Shown: piece after piece, positions 28,269-37,798 of the stretch | Layout of the letters: each line of letters begins with the position of its first letter | How positions within the stretch are numbered: position 1 is the first letter of the stretch | Assembly: GCA_023665185.1 (NCBI GenBank) | Contig: JAMPEL010000001.1 | Span: 1 to 55,065, forward strand | Direction of reading: 5' to 3' | Length of the DNA: 55,065 nucleotides | Origin: Roseburia sp. | Lineage (GTDB): Bacteria > Bacteroidota > Bacteroidia > Bacteroidales > Bacteroidaceae | Made by a program: the position numbers and the translations under genes | Notes under the pieces: generated by a model | Database searches by the model: none | What the model saw: the letters and a program-made list of their open reading frames with translations, nothing else | Told to the model about the DNA's origin: nothing

Positions 28269-29540
28269 TTATCCACCAAAGTTATCGAAGCTAATCATGT
28301 CATCCTCCACACCAAGACTATGCAGAAGATCAAGCACAGTCTTTGCCATCATTGGAGGTCCACAGAGATAATATTCTATATCTTCCGGTGCCTCATGCTG
28401 CTTGAGGTATGTATCGCCAAGTACAGGAGCGATGAATCCAGGAGTGTACTTCACACCAAGAGAGTCTGCCTTCGGGTCCTGACGGTCAAGAGCAAGATGG
28501 AAATGGAAGTTAGGATATTCTTTCTCAAGCTCAAGGAAGTCTTCCATGAAGAACACTTCATCAATAGCACGCGCACCATAGAAATAGTGCATTTCGCGGT
28601 CACGTGTATGAAGAGTCTTCAACATGTGCATAATCTGCGCACGAAGCGGAGCCATACCGGCACCACCACCTACCCAAATCATCTCTCTCTTAGAGTCGAA
28701 ATGAGGATGGAAATCTCCATAAGGACCACTCATAACGCACTTGTCACCCGGTTTAAGACCGAATATATAAGACGAAGCGATACCCGGACTTACAGGCTGG
28801 AAGCCAACCTGAGGACGCGGCAAGAACGGAGGAGTAGCAATACGTACAGTAAGCGTGATAATATCACCCTCATCCGGATAGTTAGCCATAGAATATGCAC
28901 GTACTGTAGGTGTAGTGTTCTCACACTTCAAGCTGAAAATGTTGAACTTCTCCCATACAGGCACATACAAATCTCCAATAAGCTCCTTGTCAATATCCTT
29001 GTCATAATCCATTTTGTATGCAGGAATCTTAATCTGAGCATAAGAACCCGGAAGGAAGTCCATGTGCTCGCCCGGAGGAAGAGCCACTTTGAATTCCTTG
29101 ATAAATGATGCCACATTCTTGTTACTGATGACTGTACACTCCCATTCCTTCACACCCATTACAGACTCAGGAACCTTGATGCTCAAGTCACCTTTCACCT
29201 TACACTGACATCCAAGACGATAATGCTCTTTAATCTGCTTGCGTGTAAAATGTCCCTTTTCAGAATCGAGAATCTCACCACCGCCTTCAACAACCTGACA
29301 TTTACACTGTCCGCAAGAGCCTTTACCACCACATGCAGAACTCAAATAAATGCCGTTAGCAGAAAGAGTTGCAAGTACACTGCTGCCCTGCTCCACCGAA
29401 AGCTTGTTTTCTCCGTTGATGGTCAATGTGACATTGCCGCTCGGAGAAAGATACTTCTTAGCCACGAGCAGGATTATCACCAACACGAGGATGATTCCGA
29501 GGAAAACCCCGATGCTCGCCAATATTAAATTCATATCCAT
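28269..29540 (-). CDS. nqrF: Na+-NQR subunit F (NADH dehydrogenase, 2Fe-2S and FAD)
   Basis: 423 residues. N-terminal membrane helix (about 5-27), then a plant-type ferredoxin domain with cysteines in SACGGKGSCGQCKC and a fourth in LGCQC; next a ferredoxin-NADP reductase-like FAD domain (RAYSMANYP) and the NADH-binding domain (GGGAGMAPLRAQIMHML, YYLCGPPMM). It is the electron entry point of the complex. Last gene of the operon, 20 bases after nqrE, and followed by a strong terminator. Confidence 0.97.
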   Translation of the reverse strand: MDMNLILASIGVFLGIILVLVIILLVAKKYLSPSGNVTLTINGENKLSVEQGSSVLATLSANGIYLSSACGGKGSCGQCKCQVVEGGGEILDSEKGHFTRKQIKEHYRLGCQCKVKGDLSIKVPESVMGVKEWECTVISNKNVASFIKEFKVALPPGEHMDFLPGSYAQIKIPAYKMDYDKDIDKELIGDLYVPVWEKFNIFSLKCENTTPTVRAYSMANYPDEGDIITLTVRIATPPFLPRPQVGFQPVSPGIASSYIFGLKPGDKCVMSGPYGDFHPHFDSKREMIWVGGGAGMAPLRAQIMHMLKTLHTRDREMHYFYGARAIDEVFFMEDFLELEKEYPNFHFHLALDRQDPKADSLGVKYTPGFIAPVLGDTYLKQHEAPEDIEYYLCGPPMMAKTVLDLLHSLGVEDDMISFDNFGG

Positions 29541-29560
29541 TCTTTATGTTCCTTTCCTGA

Positions 29561-30190
29561 TTAAATGTTTAGACCTGAGAAACACATAAATGCCATAGCC
29601 ATAAGTCCTACGGTAATGAAAGTGATGCCAAGTCCCTGCAATGGTTTAGGCACATCAGAGTATGCCATCTTCTCACGTATTGCAGCAAGACCTACAATAG
29701 CCAATGTCCAGCCTATACCTGAGCCGAGAGCATACGACACAGAATCCCATACGTCACCGATAGCTTGTGTGCTGGTTGCCGGGTCAAGAAGGATACGCTG
29801 CTGCATGAAGAGCGAGGCACCCATTATGGCACAGTTTACAGCTATAAGCGGGAGAAATATACCGAGAGCGGCATAGAGTGAAGGAGAGAAACGCTCTACA
29901 ATCATCTCTACGAGCTGCACGATACCTGCGATGACAGCAATGAAGAGGATGAAGCTCAAGAATGTGAGGTCAACACCATCAATAATGCTGCCATTTGCAA
30001 GCACTTTTGTCTGCAAAAGATAATCAACCGGCACAGTGATGAGAAGCACGAATGTAACGGCTACTCCAAGACCGACAGCGGTCTTCACGTTCTTCGATAC
30101 AGCAAGATAAGAGCACATACCCAAAAAGAACGCGAAAATCATATTGTCCACAAATATGGAGCGGACTAACAAACTAAAAAAATGTTCCAT
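29561..30190 (-). CDS. nqrE: Na+-NQR subunit E
   Basis: 209 residues, six predicted membrane helices. One of the two homologous membrane subunits (with NqrD) that together carry an iron-sulfur centre inside the membrane and help form the Na+ path. [20 protein letters not shown] and the C-terminal half [16 protein letters not shown] are typical; the cysteine in GMCSYL corresponds to a conserved position. It follows nqrD by 25 bases. Confidence 0.95.
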   Translation of the reverse strand: MEHFFSLLVRSIFVDNMIFAFFLGMCSYLAVSKNVKTAVGLGVAVTFVLLITVPVDYLLQTKVLANGSIIDGVDLTFLSFILFIAVIAGIVQLVEMIVERFSPSLYAALGIFLPLIAVNCAIMGASLFMQQRILLDPATSTQAIGDVWDSVSYALGSGIGWTLAIVGLAAIREKMAYSDVPKPLQGLGITFITVGLMAMAFMCFSGLNI

Positions 30191-30215
30191 AGTTTTCTTT
30201 TCTTTTTAAGTATGA

Positions 30216-30854
30216 TTATTTCTTTTCTTCCTTATTGATGGAGCGGTGTACCCAAATCACACATGCCACGATAATCAGTGCCATTGCCGGCATTGTCATC
30301 ATACCGTTGTTGAGATACAGTCCGCCATTTTCAAGAAGGGTTGAGCTTGGAATGATGGTAAATCCGAGAAGTGTACCAAAACCGAGAAGCTCGCGTACAA
30401 ATCCCACTATCACAAGCACAAGCGCATATCCCAAACCGTTTCCGACACCGTCAAGGAAAGACTCCCACGGGCCGTTCTGCATGGCGAAAGCCTCAAGACG
30501 TCCCATCAGGATACAGTTTGTGATGATAAGTCCTACATATACAGAAAGCTGCACACTGACGTCATAGACGTATGCCTTCAATATATTGCTTACTATAGTT
30601 ACAAGAGCGGCAACTACCACCAACTGCACAATGATACGGATACGGTTTGGTATTGTCTTTCTTATAAGCGAGATAATCACATTTGAAAAGGCTGTAATAA
30701 CAGTCACCGACAAACCCATCACGATTGCCGGTTTGAGTTGCGAAGTCACGGCAAGCGCAGAACAGATACCAAGCACCTGCACTGTCACCGGATTGTTCAA
30801 GTTCAGCGGACTTGAGAATACTTCGCCATTCTCTTTTGAAAATAATTTACTCAT
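30216..30854 (-). CDS. nqrD: Na+-NQR subunit D
   Basis: 212 residues with about six membrane helices, paralogous to NqrE. LGICSALAVTSQLKPA near the N-terminus contains the conserved cysteine, and NCILMGRLEAFAM is the second conserved region. A strong Shine-Dalgarno AGGAGG (complement of 30864-30869) sits nine bases before the ATG and overlaps the nqrC stop, unusual in this group where such sites are often weak. Confidence 0.95.
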   Translation of the reverse strand: MSKLFSKENGEVFSSPLNLNNPVTVQVLGICSALAVTSQLKPAIVMGLSVTVITAFSNVIISLIRKTIPNRIRIIVQLVVVAALVTIVSNILKAYVYDVSVQLSVYVGLIITNCILMGRLEAFAMQNGPWESFLDGVGNGLGYALVLVIVGFVRELLGFGTLLGFTIIPSSTLLENGGLYLNNGMMTMPAMALIIVACVIWVHRSINKEEKK

Positions 30855-30868
30855 ATTCTTTGTCCTCC

Positions 30869-31600
30869 TTATTTTTTATAAGCATTTAATATGTCCTTGT
30901 ATCGGGCAAGACAAGTGTGAATCATGTTGTTCACACCGTCAGAAGTAAGAGTGGCGCCAGTGATGCCATCCACATAGTTCGACGGATCAAGATTACCTTC
31001 CTTACCTTTCTTAACCACGCTAAGCATGATATCGTCACTTCCCTGAGCCGTGATCTTCTTGCCGTTGAAGCTTGTCTGGAACCAATCCTCTGTGATGCGG
31101 GCACCAAGACCTGCTGTCTCGCTCTCATGAGAGAAATAAGTGCCGTATACAGTCTCACAGTCGTTGTCGAGAGCTATATATCCCCAGATTCCGCCCCAAA
31201 GTCCGGCACCGGAAACAGGAATGACATACTTTGTCTCGCCATTTACCTCACACACATAGAAAGGACGATTAGAGTCAGTGATTTCCTTGTTCTCTACAGT
31301 GAATCCCTGCTGGTCATGTCCTTCTTTCTCTCCATCGGCTGTCACCTCGTCCACATTGGCACCATACACCATGTCTTTAAGCACAACCTCACCATACTTT
31401 GCCTCCACTTCCGTTGTCTGCAAGCCACGGATATTGAGTGAGGCAAGAATCTGCGACTTTTTGTCTATCGCCACATTTGCGTCCTGTACAGGTTTCAGCG
31501 CAGAAGCCACAAAAGCAAGCAGGAAAGCCACAATAACAACCATTACAGAAGCATATATAATGGTATAAGCATTACTGTTCGTATTCAATTTATTTGCCAT
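30869..31600 (-). CDS. nqrC: Na+-NQR subunit C (covalent FMN)
   Basis: 243 residues from the ATG at 31600: N-terminal membrane helix (about 12-34) and a periplasmic FMN domain. The flavinylation motif is DGITGATLTS, so FMN would be attached to Thr217 by ApbE (not in this window). The frame also opens at ATG 31618, which overlaps the nqrB stop, but AGGAGG at 31609-31614 is eight bases before 31600 and decides the start. Third gene of nqrABCDEF. Confidence 0.96.
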   Translation of the reverse strand: MANKLNTNSNAYTIIYASVMVVIVAFLLAFVASALKPVQDANVAIDKKSQILASLNIRGLQTTEVEAKYGEVVLKDMVYGANVDEVTADGEKEGHDQQGFTVENKEITDSNRPFYVCEVNGETKYVIPVSGAGLWGGIWGYIALDNDCETVYGTYFSHESETAGLGARITEDWFQTSFNGKKITAQGSDDIMLSVVKKGKEGNLDPSNYVDGITGATLTSDGVNNMIHTCLARYKDILNAYKK

Positions 31601-31614
31601 AATGTGTCCCTCCT

Positions 31615-32790
31615 TCATTTAGCCGCACGTTTAGCGCGCTTGTTAATATTACTCTGAACAACACAATAGTCGATGAGCGGAGCAAATATGTTCATAAGAA
31701 GAATAGCCAGCATCATACCCTCTGGGAATCCAGGATTCAACACACGGATGATGATTGCCATTGCTCCGATGAGAAGTCCGTAAACCCACTTTCCGCATTC
31801 TGTACGTGCAGAAGTGACAGGGTCTGTCGCCATGAACACAGCACCGAAGCAGAATCCGCCGATTGTGAGATGCTCATACCACGGAATGTTTGCCACAGCA
31901 TTGTTATCCATGCCAGCAGCATTGAAAAGCAGTGCCACCGCTGCACCTCCGACAAATACAGAAAGCATTGTCTTCCAGCTTGCCACACCGCTCCAGAGCA
32001 GAATCACCGCACCGATAAGAATAGCGATGACACTTGTCTCACCAATAGAACCAGGGATAAGACCAGTCACTGTATCCATGAACGGAGCAGTGATAGCCTC
32101 TCCTGCTGCCACCTGACCGAGCGGAGTCGCAGCAGTAACCACATCAACCGTTCCGTCAATACCGAGAATGGAATCCGTATAGTTGCCATTGACCCATACC
32201 TTGTCACCCGACATCATTGAAGGGTAAGAGAAGAACAGGAACGCGCGTGTCACAAGAGCCACATTGAATACATTCATACCTGTGCCTCCGAACACTTCCT
32301 TTGCGAAGATTACAGCAAAAGCGGTAGCCACAGCAATAATCCACAACGGACAGTTAATCGGAACAATAAGCGGAATAAGCATACCGCTGACAAGGAATCC
32401 TTCCTGAATCTCCTCATGTTTCCACTGTGCCACAGCGAACTCAATGCCGAGACCCACTACGTATGAAACAACCACTTTAGGAAGAACAGCCAGCAGACCG
32501 TAGATGAAACTGTCCACGAACTCCGGAGTCTGTCCAAGAGCCAGATAATGCTGATAGCCGACATTATACATACCGAAAAGGAGAGCCGGAATCAGCGCAA
32601 TCACAACAAACGACATGATACGCTTCGAGTCGATAGCGTCGTGTATGTGTGCCCCACGTGCCTTTGCCGTATCGTTAGGAACGAACATGAATGTTTCGAA
32701 ACCGTCAAACACGGAACGGAATGCGTGGAACTTGCCGCCTTCCTGAAAAGACGGTTTTATCTTGTCGAGATATTTTTTTAACGCACTCAT
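31615..32790 (-). CDS. nqrB: Na+-NQR subunit B (covalent FMN, riboflavin)
   Basis: 391 residues, largest membrane subunit with about ten helices. KEVFGGTGMNVFNVALVTRA and SYPSMMSGDKVW are conserved NqrB sequences. The expected flavinylation site is DVVTAATPLG with acceptor Thr222; the glycine of the usual [ST]GAT motif is alanine here, although the Asp and acceptor Thr are kept. It ends overlapping the first ATG upstream of nqrC. Second gene of the operon, 66 bases after nqrA. Confidence 0.95.
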   Translation of the reverse strand: MSALKKYLDKIKPSFQEGGKFHAFRSVFDGFETFMFVPNDTAKARGAHIHDAIDSKRIMSFVVIALIPALLFGMYNVGYQHYLALGQTPEFVDSFIYGLLAVLPKVVVSYVVGLGIEFAVAQWKHEEIQEGFLVSGMLIPLIVPINCPLWIIAVATAFAVIFAKEVFGGTGMNVFNVALVTRAFLFFSYPSMMSGDKVWVNGNYTDSILGIDGTVDVVTAATPLGQVAAGEAITAPFMDTVTGLIPGSIGETSVIAILIGAVILLWSGVASWKTMLSVFVGGAAVALLFNAAGMDNNAVANIPWYEHLTIGGFCFGAVFMATDPVTSARTECGKWVYGLLIGAMAIIIRVLNPGFPEGMMLAILLMNIFAPLIDYCVVQSNINKRAKRAAK

Positions 32791-32856
32791 TTTTTTGTTT
32801 TAGTTTTTGTTTATTCGTCAAGCCCGCGAAGCGTCAATGCCTCGCGAAACCACACT

Positions 32857-34203
32857 TTATTCATTTTCTTTGCGAAGCATATCAAGTCCCTCGCGGACAA
32901 TGCGCTGAAGCTCCAGTTTGGAACTGTCAACAAACTCGCATACGGCAAAGTCCTCAGGGGCAACCTCATAAACACCGAGAGCCTCCATACGGTCAATGTC
33001 ACCGGCAATGATTGCCTTTACAAGCTGCTCAGGATAAATGTCCATAGGGAATACGTTGTCATATTCGCCCGACATAATCATGTGACGCTCACCACCCTTG
33101 ATACGTGCGTCAAGTGTGTACTCTTTGTTACCCATAAGCCAGCTGCAATAAGTGCGGCTTGTAGAGAACTGGTTGAAACGTGGCATAATCCATCCGAATG
33201 CCTCGTCCGCATCATCACCCTCCGGAATCACTGTTATTTCAGTAGAGTGTGCGCCGAGGAAACTTTGTGCCGAGGCTTTCACACCTGTAAGCGGATTGCC
33301 GTCGATAATGCGCACCTTTTTGTCAGTAGAGAGCTTGCCGTTCACTACAGAACCTATCTGCTGACCTACAAGCACCTTTACATACTCAGGAGACTTCACT
33401 TCCGAACCAGCAACAGCAATGACACGGGACAAGTCCACACGTCCCTGATTGAACAGGCGGCCGATGAAGATGACCTCTTCTGCCCCTACTGTCCAAACCA
33501 CCTCGCCTTTGTTTACAGGAGACACGTGGTTTATCTGCACACCTACATTGCCGGCAGGACATTTTCCATCGAAAACTGTCACCTCAGCATTTCTTGCCTG
33601 CATCAGACTCTGGGATGCGCCCGGCTTGACACCAAGATAAACCTTTGCCAATTTGGCAAGAGCGTCGACACCTGTCTGGAAATCAGCTTCGTTTCCCTTC
33701 AAAGCCACCTCAAAGTCTGCGGCAAGAGGCATGTCGCTGAAAGAGGAAACGAAAATTGCCTTAGGATTGTCATTCGGGTCAGCAACCACCGCATAAGGAC
33801 GCTGGAGAATAAAGGCAAAAAGACCTGACTCAAGAAGCGCGGACTTCACCTGCTCTTTCGAAAGGGAGCTTACTTGCTTCTTCCCGAAGTCGGTGTAAGC
33901 CAACTCTTTGTCAGCCTTAACCTGAACGCTTAATACTTTACGACGTTCCCCTCTTTCCACTGCCACGACTTGTCCGCTGACAGGAGAGACGAACTTGACT
34001 TCCGGATGCATCTTGTTTACAAACAAGGCATCACCGGCTTTTACGACATCACCTTCTTTTACCACCACTTTCGGTTTCAAGCCGACAAAAGCATCGGGAA
34101 CAAGTCCGTAGACTTCCGATTTGCTTGAGGCAGAGACCTTAGCAACAGCCTTTCCTTTAAGGTTGATATCCAAGCCTTTCCGTAATTTAATTACATTCGC
34201 CAT
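32857..34203 (-). CDS. nqrA: Na+-NQR subunit A
   Basis: 448 residues, soluble cytoplasmic subunit related to RnfC, without its iron-sulfur motifs. It starts IKLRKGLDINLKGKA, contains VVKEGDVVKAGDALFVNK (biotinyl-lipoyl-like hairpin) and ends with the helical NqrA-specific domain. First gene of the operon; a -7 box lies about 105 bases upstream. The complete A-F set indicates respiration coupled to a sodium gradient, usual in Bacteroidales. Confidence 0.97.
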   Translation of the reverse strand: MANVIKLRKGLDINLKGKAVAKVSASSKSEVYGLVPDAFVGLKPKVVVKEGDVVKAGDALFVNKMHPEVKFVSPVSGQVVAVERGERRKVLSVQVKADKELAYTDFGKKQVSSLSKEQVKSALLESGLFAFILQRPYAVVADPNDNPKAIFVSSFSDMPLAADFEVALKGNEADFQTGVDALAKLAKVYLGVKPGASQSLMQARNAEVTVFDGKCPAGNVGVQINHVSPVNKGEVVWTVGAEEVIFIGRLFNQGRVDLSRVIAVAGSEVKSPEYVKVLVGQQIGSVVNGKLSTDKKVRIIDGNPLTGVKASAQSFLGAHSTEITVIPEGDDADEAFGWIMPRFNQFSTSRTYCSWLMGNKEYTLDARIKGGERHMIMSGEYDNVFPMDIYPEQLVKAIIAGDIDRMEALGVYEVAPEDFAVCEFVDSSKLELQRIVREGLDMLRKENE

Positions 34204-34306
34204 AAATTATTGAAAAAATTTGGTATAAATACGTATTTTCTGACAGCACATCACAATCTTATCACCCCAAAAACAGATTAAGGCGACATGACTGCAAAAT
34301 TTTCTA

Positions 34307-34314
34307 CAAAGTTA
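34307..34314 (-). promoter_or_regulatory. Candidate -7 box of the nqr operon
   Basis: Minus strand TAACTTTG, exact TAnnTTTG; the next upstream stretch has TTTA in the -33 zone. It would give an nqrA leader of about 95 bases. Confidence 0.45.
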
Positions 34315-34537
34315 CGCTTTTTTAGTATAAACAGGAATTTTATTGCCAAAAAGTATTTGTTCAGCCCCTGAGTTTCTTGGCAAAAACTGCCATTGGCTTG
34401 GAAAAAGGGTATTTATATGTACACTTCACACACCGACTCCCCATGCAAGCCCGATTGCCCGAACATTGAGCCTGACAGCCTTCCGATTGCCCGCATGTCC
34501 TCGTTTTTTGAGCAAAGAGAACGGTGTCACATATAGA

Positions 34538-35251
34538 GTGAGGTGTCGCTTTGCAACGGAAGAATCTGTTTTAAAATACTGGCAACACATCAAATATGCT
34601 GACAATTTGATATGTTAAAACCAACTTCCGTAGAATCGCCTCAAAATGAACCGGACTCAACCTCGGTTGCAAAAACGCGATTCTACGGAGGCTTTTGAGC
34701 CTCGAAAACCGAGTGGACAAAAAGAACAATTCACCCGACTAAAAGATATAGAATTTCAAGCCCAAACACACCTTCCCCATCCAAAAGCCCACTAAAACCC
34801 AAAATTACAAGGTGCTGAAAATTTATTTACAAGGCACACTGATTTTTTTCGCAAGGTGAACAAAATTTATTTTCAAGATGCACAAAATTTTTAAAGCCCG
34901 TTTTTTGGCCCAAAATCGGACATTTTTCCGAATCACCTCCTCAAAAAGTCGACAGCCGACTTTTCCATGCCCCGAAAAACAAAAATGGATTCCGTGCCCG
35001 AAAAAAGACATTTTTAAGACAAAATTTTCATAACTCGCTGATTATCAACACATCCTATTTTGACTCAAACCATGCGTTTTACGTCAAAAACCGCACACTT
35101 TTTACTAAAAATACATTTAATTGATTATCAACAACTTACCGACAAAACATCCAAAAGTCAAGAGTCGATCCAAAGTCGGCAGCCGCCCAAAATGTTAAAA
35201 TTCGTCTTCCATCCAAAGTGACATAATGTCAATAATCCATGCCCGGCTATT
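34538..35251 (+). repeat. Double-hairpin half unit plus 0.65-kb module, copy R2
   Basis: 34538-34571 is a worn single core unit (GAGGTGTCGCTTTGCAACGGA) without the inverted partner. The long module follows with the same landmarks as R1: TTTGATATGTTAAA, the CCGTAGAATCGC/GCGATTCTACGG stem, AAGGTG..AAAATTTATTT segments, TTATCAAC motifs and the terminal TGACATAATGTCA palindrome (35219-35231). The open frame of R1 is broken here by TAA after AQNF, so the DNA or RNA structure rather than a protein is conserved. It fills the gap between nqrA and the acyltransferase. Confidence 0.8.
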
Positions 35252-35293
35252 TGTTTGATAGTTTATAGAATATCTGCAATTTTCAAACGAGTT

Positions 35294-36469
35294 CTATTGA
35301 TGCTTCTGTTTAAACCATTTGTTCTTCAGCCATTCTCTTACAGGCTCATCATAGACTTTCAGCGAAGCGTATGCCACGAACAAGGCCAATAGGAACATGC
35401 AGGCAGCGAAAAACACATGCGTGCCGACAGAAGAATCCTTATGGGTAGCCGCCCACGACATCTGCACATAGACAAGCGGATAATGGGTGACATAGAGCGG
35501 ATAGGAAATGTCGCCCAAAAACTTGCATACGGCAAATGATTTCTTGCCCGACACACGGCTTCCGGCTCCCATCGCCACAATCAACGGGAAGAGCACAAGA
35601 ATGCTGATTGACTCATACAGACCGTTCATCCAGTAATTTTCAGGATTGCTTCCACCGATGCGGGGCATTACAAGAATTGCAATCACAAAAAGAGAGCACC
35701 ACCAGAAACCGCCTTTCACAGAGATTCGCTTGCCGGTACGCGACAACAGGAGTCCGCAAAGGAAGGGATAGAGTAAACGGGTAAGACCAATTTGAATCTG
35801 GTCGCCTGTCAGACTCCAGCCTCCTATCACCGTATAGGCGGCATAGTTACGTGCGGAAAGCACACCGAACAAGTCAATATCGAAGCAAAGCAATATGGTG
35901 GCCACAGCAGACAGTGCGACACAGCCATACAGCACAGGCTTTGTGAAACGGCGGATAAACAAGGCATAAAGAATATTGGCAATGTATTCCCAGAAGAGTG
36001 ACCATGTGGCACCGTTCAACGGGTTGAACTCACCCCAGCCACGCAGTTCCAGCCCTTTCGGAACAGGAATCATCAGCAGACACAGCAATAGGCACAACAC
36101 CACAGCATGCCACGGAGTGCCGTTTATACTGAAGAAGTCGGGATGCTCGCCACCAAGATAAAAGAACACCGCGCCCACCACTGTGCCGAACACAAGCATG
36201 GGATGCAGACGGATGAGGCGTCTTTTGAGAAAAGCCCAAGTAGACATACGGTTCCAACGGTCATCGTATGCGTAGCCGATAACGAAGCCGGAAAGAAGAA
36301 AGAAGAAATCCACTGCAAGGTAGCCGTGGTTGAGAATCTGCCGGGTCACTCCCTCCGAATAAGTTTCGAACAGATGGAACGCAACTACAATGACGGCGGC
36401 AACCCCGCGCAATCCGTCCAGAATCTCATAGCGCGGCTTCGAGGAAAGGTAAATGTTGGAATCATTCAT
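35294..36469 (-). CDS. Acyltransferase-3 family membrane O-acyltransferase
   Basis: 391 residues from MNDSNIYLSS with about ten membrane helices. The N-terminal motif EILDGLRGVAAVIVVAFHLFE includes the probable catalytic His32, and FFLLSGFVIGYAYDDRW is the second family motif. Such enzymes acetylate or acylate surface sugars (OafA/NodX group). The frame reaches 36502, but a -7 box at 36500-36507 makes the ATG at 36469 more likely. Single gene, divergent from the FecCD gene; substrate unknown. Confidence 0.9.
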   Translation of the reverse strand: MNDSNIYLSSKPRYEILDGLRGVAAVIVVAFHLFETYSEGVTRQILNHGYLAVDFFFLLSGFVIGYAYDDRWNRMSTWAFLKRRLIRLHPMLVFGTVVGAVFFYLGGEHPDFFSINGTPWHAVVLCLLLCLLMIPVPKGLELRGWGEFNPLNGATWSLFWEYIANILYALFIRRFTKPVLYGCVALSAVATILLCFDIDLFGVLSARNYAAYTVIGGWSLTGDQIQIGLTRLLYPFLCGLLLSRTGKRISVKGGFWWCSLFVIAILVMPRIGGSNPENYWMNGLYESISILVLFPLIVAMGAGSRVSGKKSFAVCKFLGDISYPLYVTHYPLVYVQMSWAATHKDSSVGTHVFFAACMFLLALFVAYASLKVYDEPVREWLKNKWFKQKHQ

Positions 36470-36499
36470 TTTTTGATAATACGATTTGGTTATTCGGAG

Positions 36500-36507
36500 C
36501 AAAAATA
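36500..36507 (-). promoter_or_regulatory. -7 box of the acyltransferase gene
   Basis: Minus strand TATTTTTG fits TAnnTTTG and lies 31 bases before the ATG at 36469. Confidence 0.5.
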
Positions 36508-36636
36508 CACAAAAACGACAGAACTGAGGAGAAATGCTGTCATTTATATAAATATCGAAATAGCCTGCACCGCCAAAATCCCCAAAGAGAAAGTCAATTA
36601 AGCCGCATAATGATTCCGAGAAAATGGATTTTATCG

Positions 36637-36644
36637 TACCTTTG
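36637..36644 (+). promoter_or_regulatory. -7 box of the FecCD-chelatase operon
   Basis: TACCTTTG, exact consensus, 26 bases before the ATG at 36670. It lies inside the upstream-extended open frame (from 36610), which argues against the longer start. Confidence 0.6.
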
Positions 36645-36669
36645 CAAGGATTACTACTTATATAAGAAT

Positions 36670-37719
36670 ATGGAAAAGACAGACAATATAGCCCTCAGTC
36701 GGACAATATGGATAATTTTGACAATATTGGGCATAGCCGCCATGTTCATTGTGAATGTGGCTATGGGGTCGGTGCCCATCCCGCCGGCAGATGTCGTCAG
36801 CATATTGTTAGGGACAGACGTATCGGACACACAGATGGGAGAAATTTGGAGCAACATCGTGTTCAAATCGCGCATACCACAGGCTCTGACAGCTGTAATA
36901 TGCGGAGCCGGATTGTCGGTTGCCGGACTTGAGATGCAGACCGTATTCCGCAACCCGCTTGCCGGACCATCGGTGCTTGGAGTAAGCTCGGGAGCAAGTT
37001 TCGGAGTGGCCCTGCTCGTGTTGCTGTCCGGCACAATAGGAGGCACAGCCATGAGCCGTATGGGACTTTACGGCAATGTGGCATTGACTGTCGGTGCGGC
37101 AATAGGCGCGCTTACAGTCATGGCAATTATCGCTGCCGTAGCGCGTAAGGTAAAAGGCAACGTCACACTGCTCATCATTGGAGTGATGATTGGATATATT
37201 GCCAATGCTTTCATCAGCGTGATGAAGTATTTCAGTGTGGCTGAGGATGTACACACCTATACGATATGGGGGCTTGGAAGTTTTGCAAGTGTATCTACCG
37301 GACAAATAGGACTCTTCGCTGTGCTCATGGCAATACTCATTCCGCTTGCCATGCTGCTTGTGAAAACCCTGAACCTGTTGCTGCTCGGAGAGAACTATGC
37401 CCGTAACCTCGGGCTGAATGTGGAACGCGCGCGGGTACTCATCATCCTGTCTTCCGGTCTGATAGTGGCAATTTGTACTGCCTTCTGTGGCCCTATCTCC
37501 TTCATAGGGCTTGCGGTGCCGCATCTGTGCCGCGGACTGTTCAAGACGTCAGACCACCGCATACTGATGCCGGCATCCATGCTCCTCGGAGCATTGCTTG
37601 CGCTGGTGTGCAATCTCATTGCACGTATGCCGGGAGCAGAGGGCGCATTGCCGGTCAATTCCGTCACCTCACTGATTGGCGCGCCAGTGGTGATATGGGT
37701 ACTGTTCAAGAAAAGATAA
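36670..37719 (+). CDS. FecCD-type ABC transporter permease (heme/iron-siderophore/cobalamin)
   Basis: 349 residues, about ten membrane helices, one half of a BtuC-like permease homodimer. Typical sequences: FKSRIPQALTAVICGAGLSVAGLEMQ near the N-terminus, NPLAGPSVLGVSSGASFG, and the ATPase-contacting GPISFIGLAVPHLCR. It is followed 79 bases later by its ATPase and then by an exported CbiK-like chelatase, which suggests a tetrapyrrole substrate such as heme. No periplasmic binding protein or outer-membrane receptor gene is adjacent. The arrangement recalls IhtD of Porphyromonas gingivalis; the substrate is an inference. Confidence 0.9.
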   Translation: MEKTDNIALSRTIWIILTILGIAAMFIVNVAMGSVPIPPADVVSILLGTDVSDTQMGEIWSNIVFKSRIPQALTAVICGAGLSVAGLEMQTVFRNPLAGPSVLGVSSGASFGVALLVLLSGTIGGTAMSRMGLYGNVALTVGAAIGALTVMAIIAAVARKVKGNVTLLIIGVMIGYIANAFISVMKYFSVAEDVHTYTIWGLGSFASVSTGQIGLFAVLMAILIPLAMLLVKTLNLLLLGENYARNLGLNVERARVLIILSSGLIVAICTAFCGPISFIGLAVPHLCRGLFKTSDHRILMPASMLLGALLALVCNLIARMPGAEGALPVNSVTSLIGAPVVIWVLFKKR

Positions 37720-37798
37720 AGTCAGAAAGGCCTTCCCAGAAAAAGAGAAAGACTATTGCAGGGAAAGGCATTATAGATATTAATTTTATAAAAGGTAA

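Noticed and set aside
28320..29108. 262-codon rightward frame
   Set aside because: Antisense to nqrF, which has complete ferredoxin and flavin motifs.
34343..34618. 91-codon rightward frame upstream of nqrA
   Set aside because: Runs into the repeat unit, with no homology or start signal.
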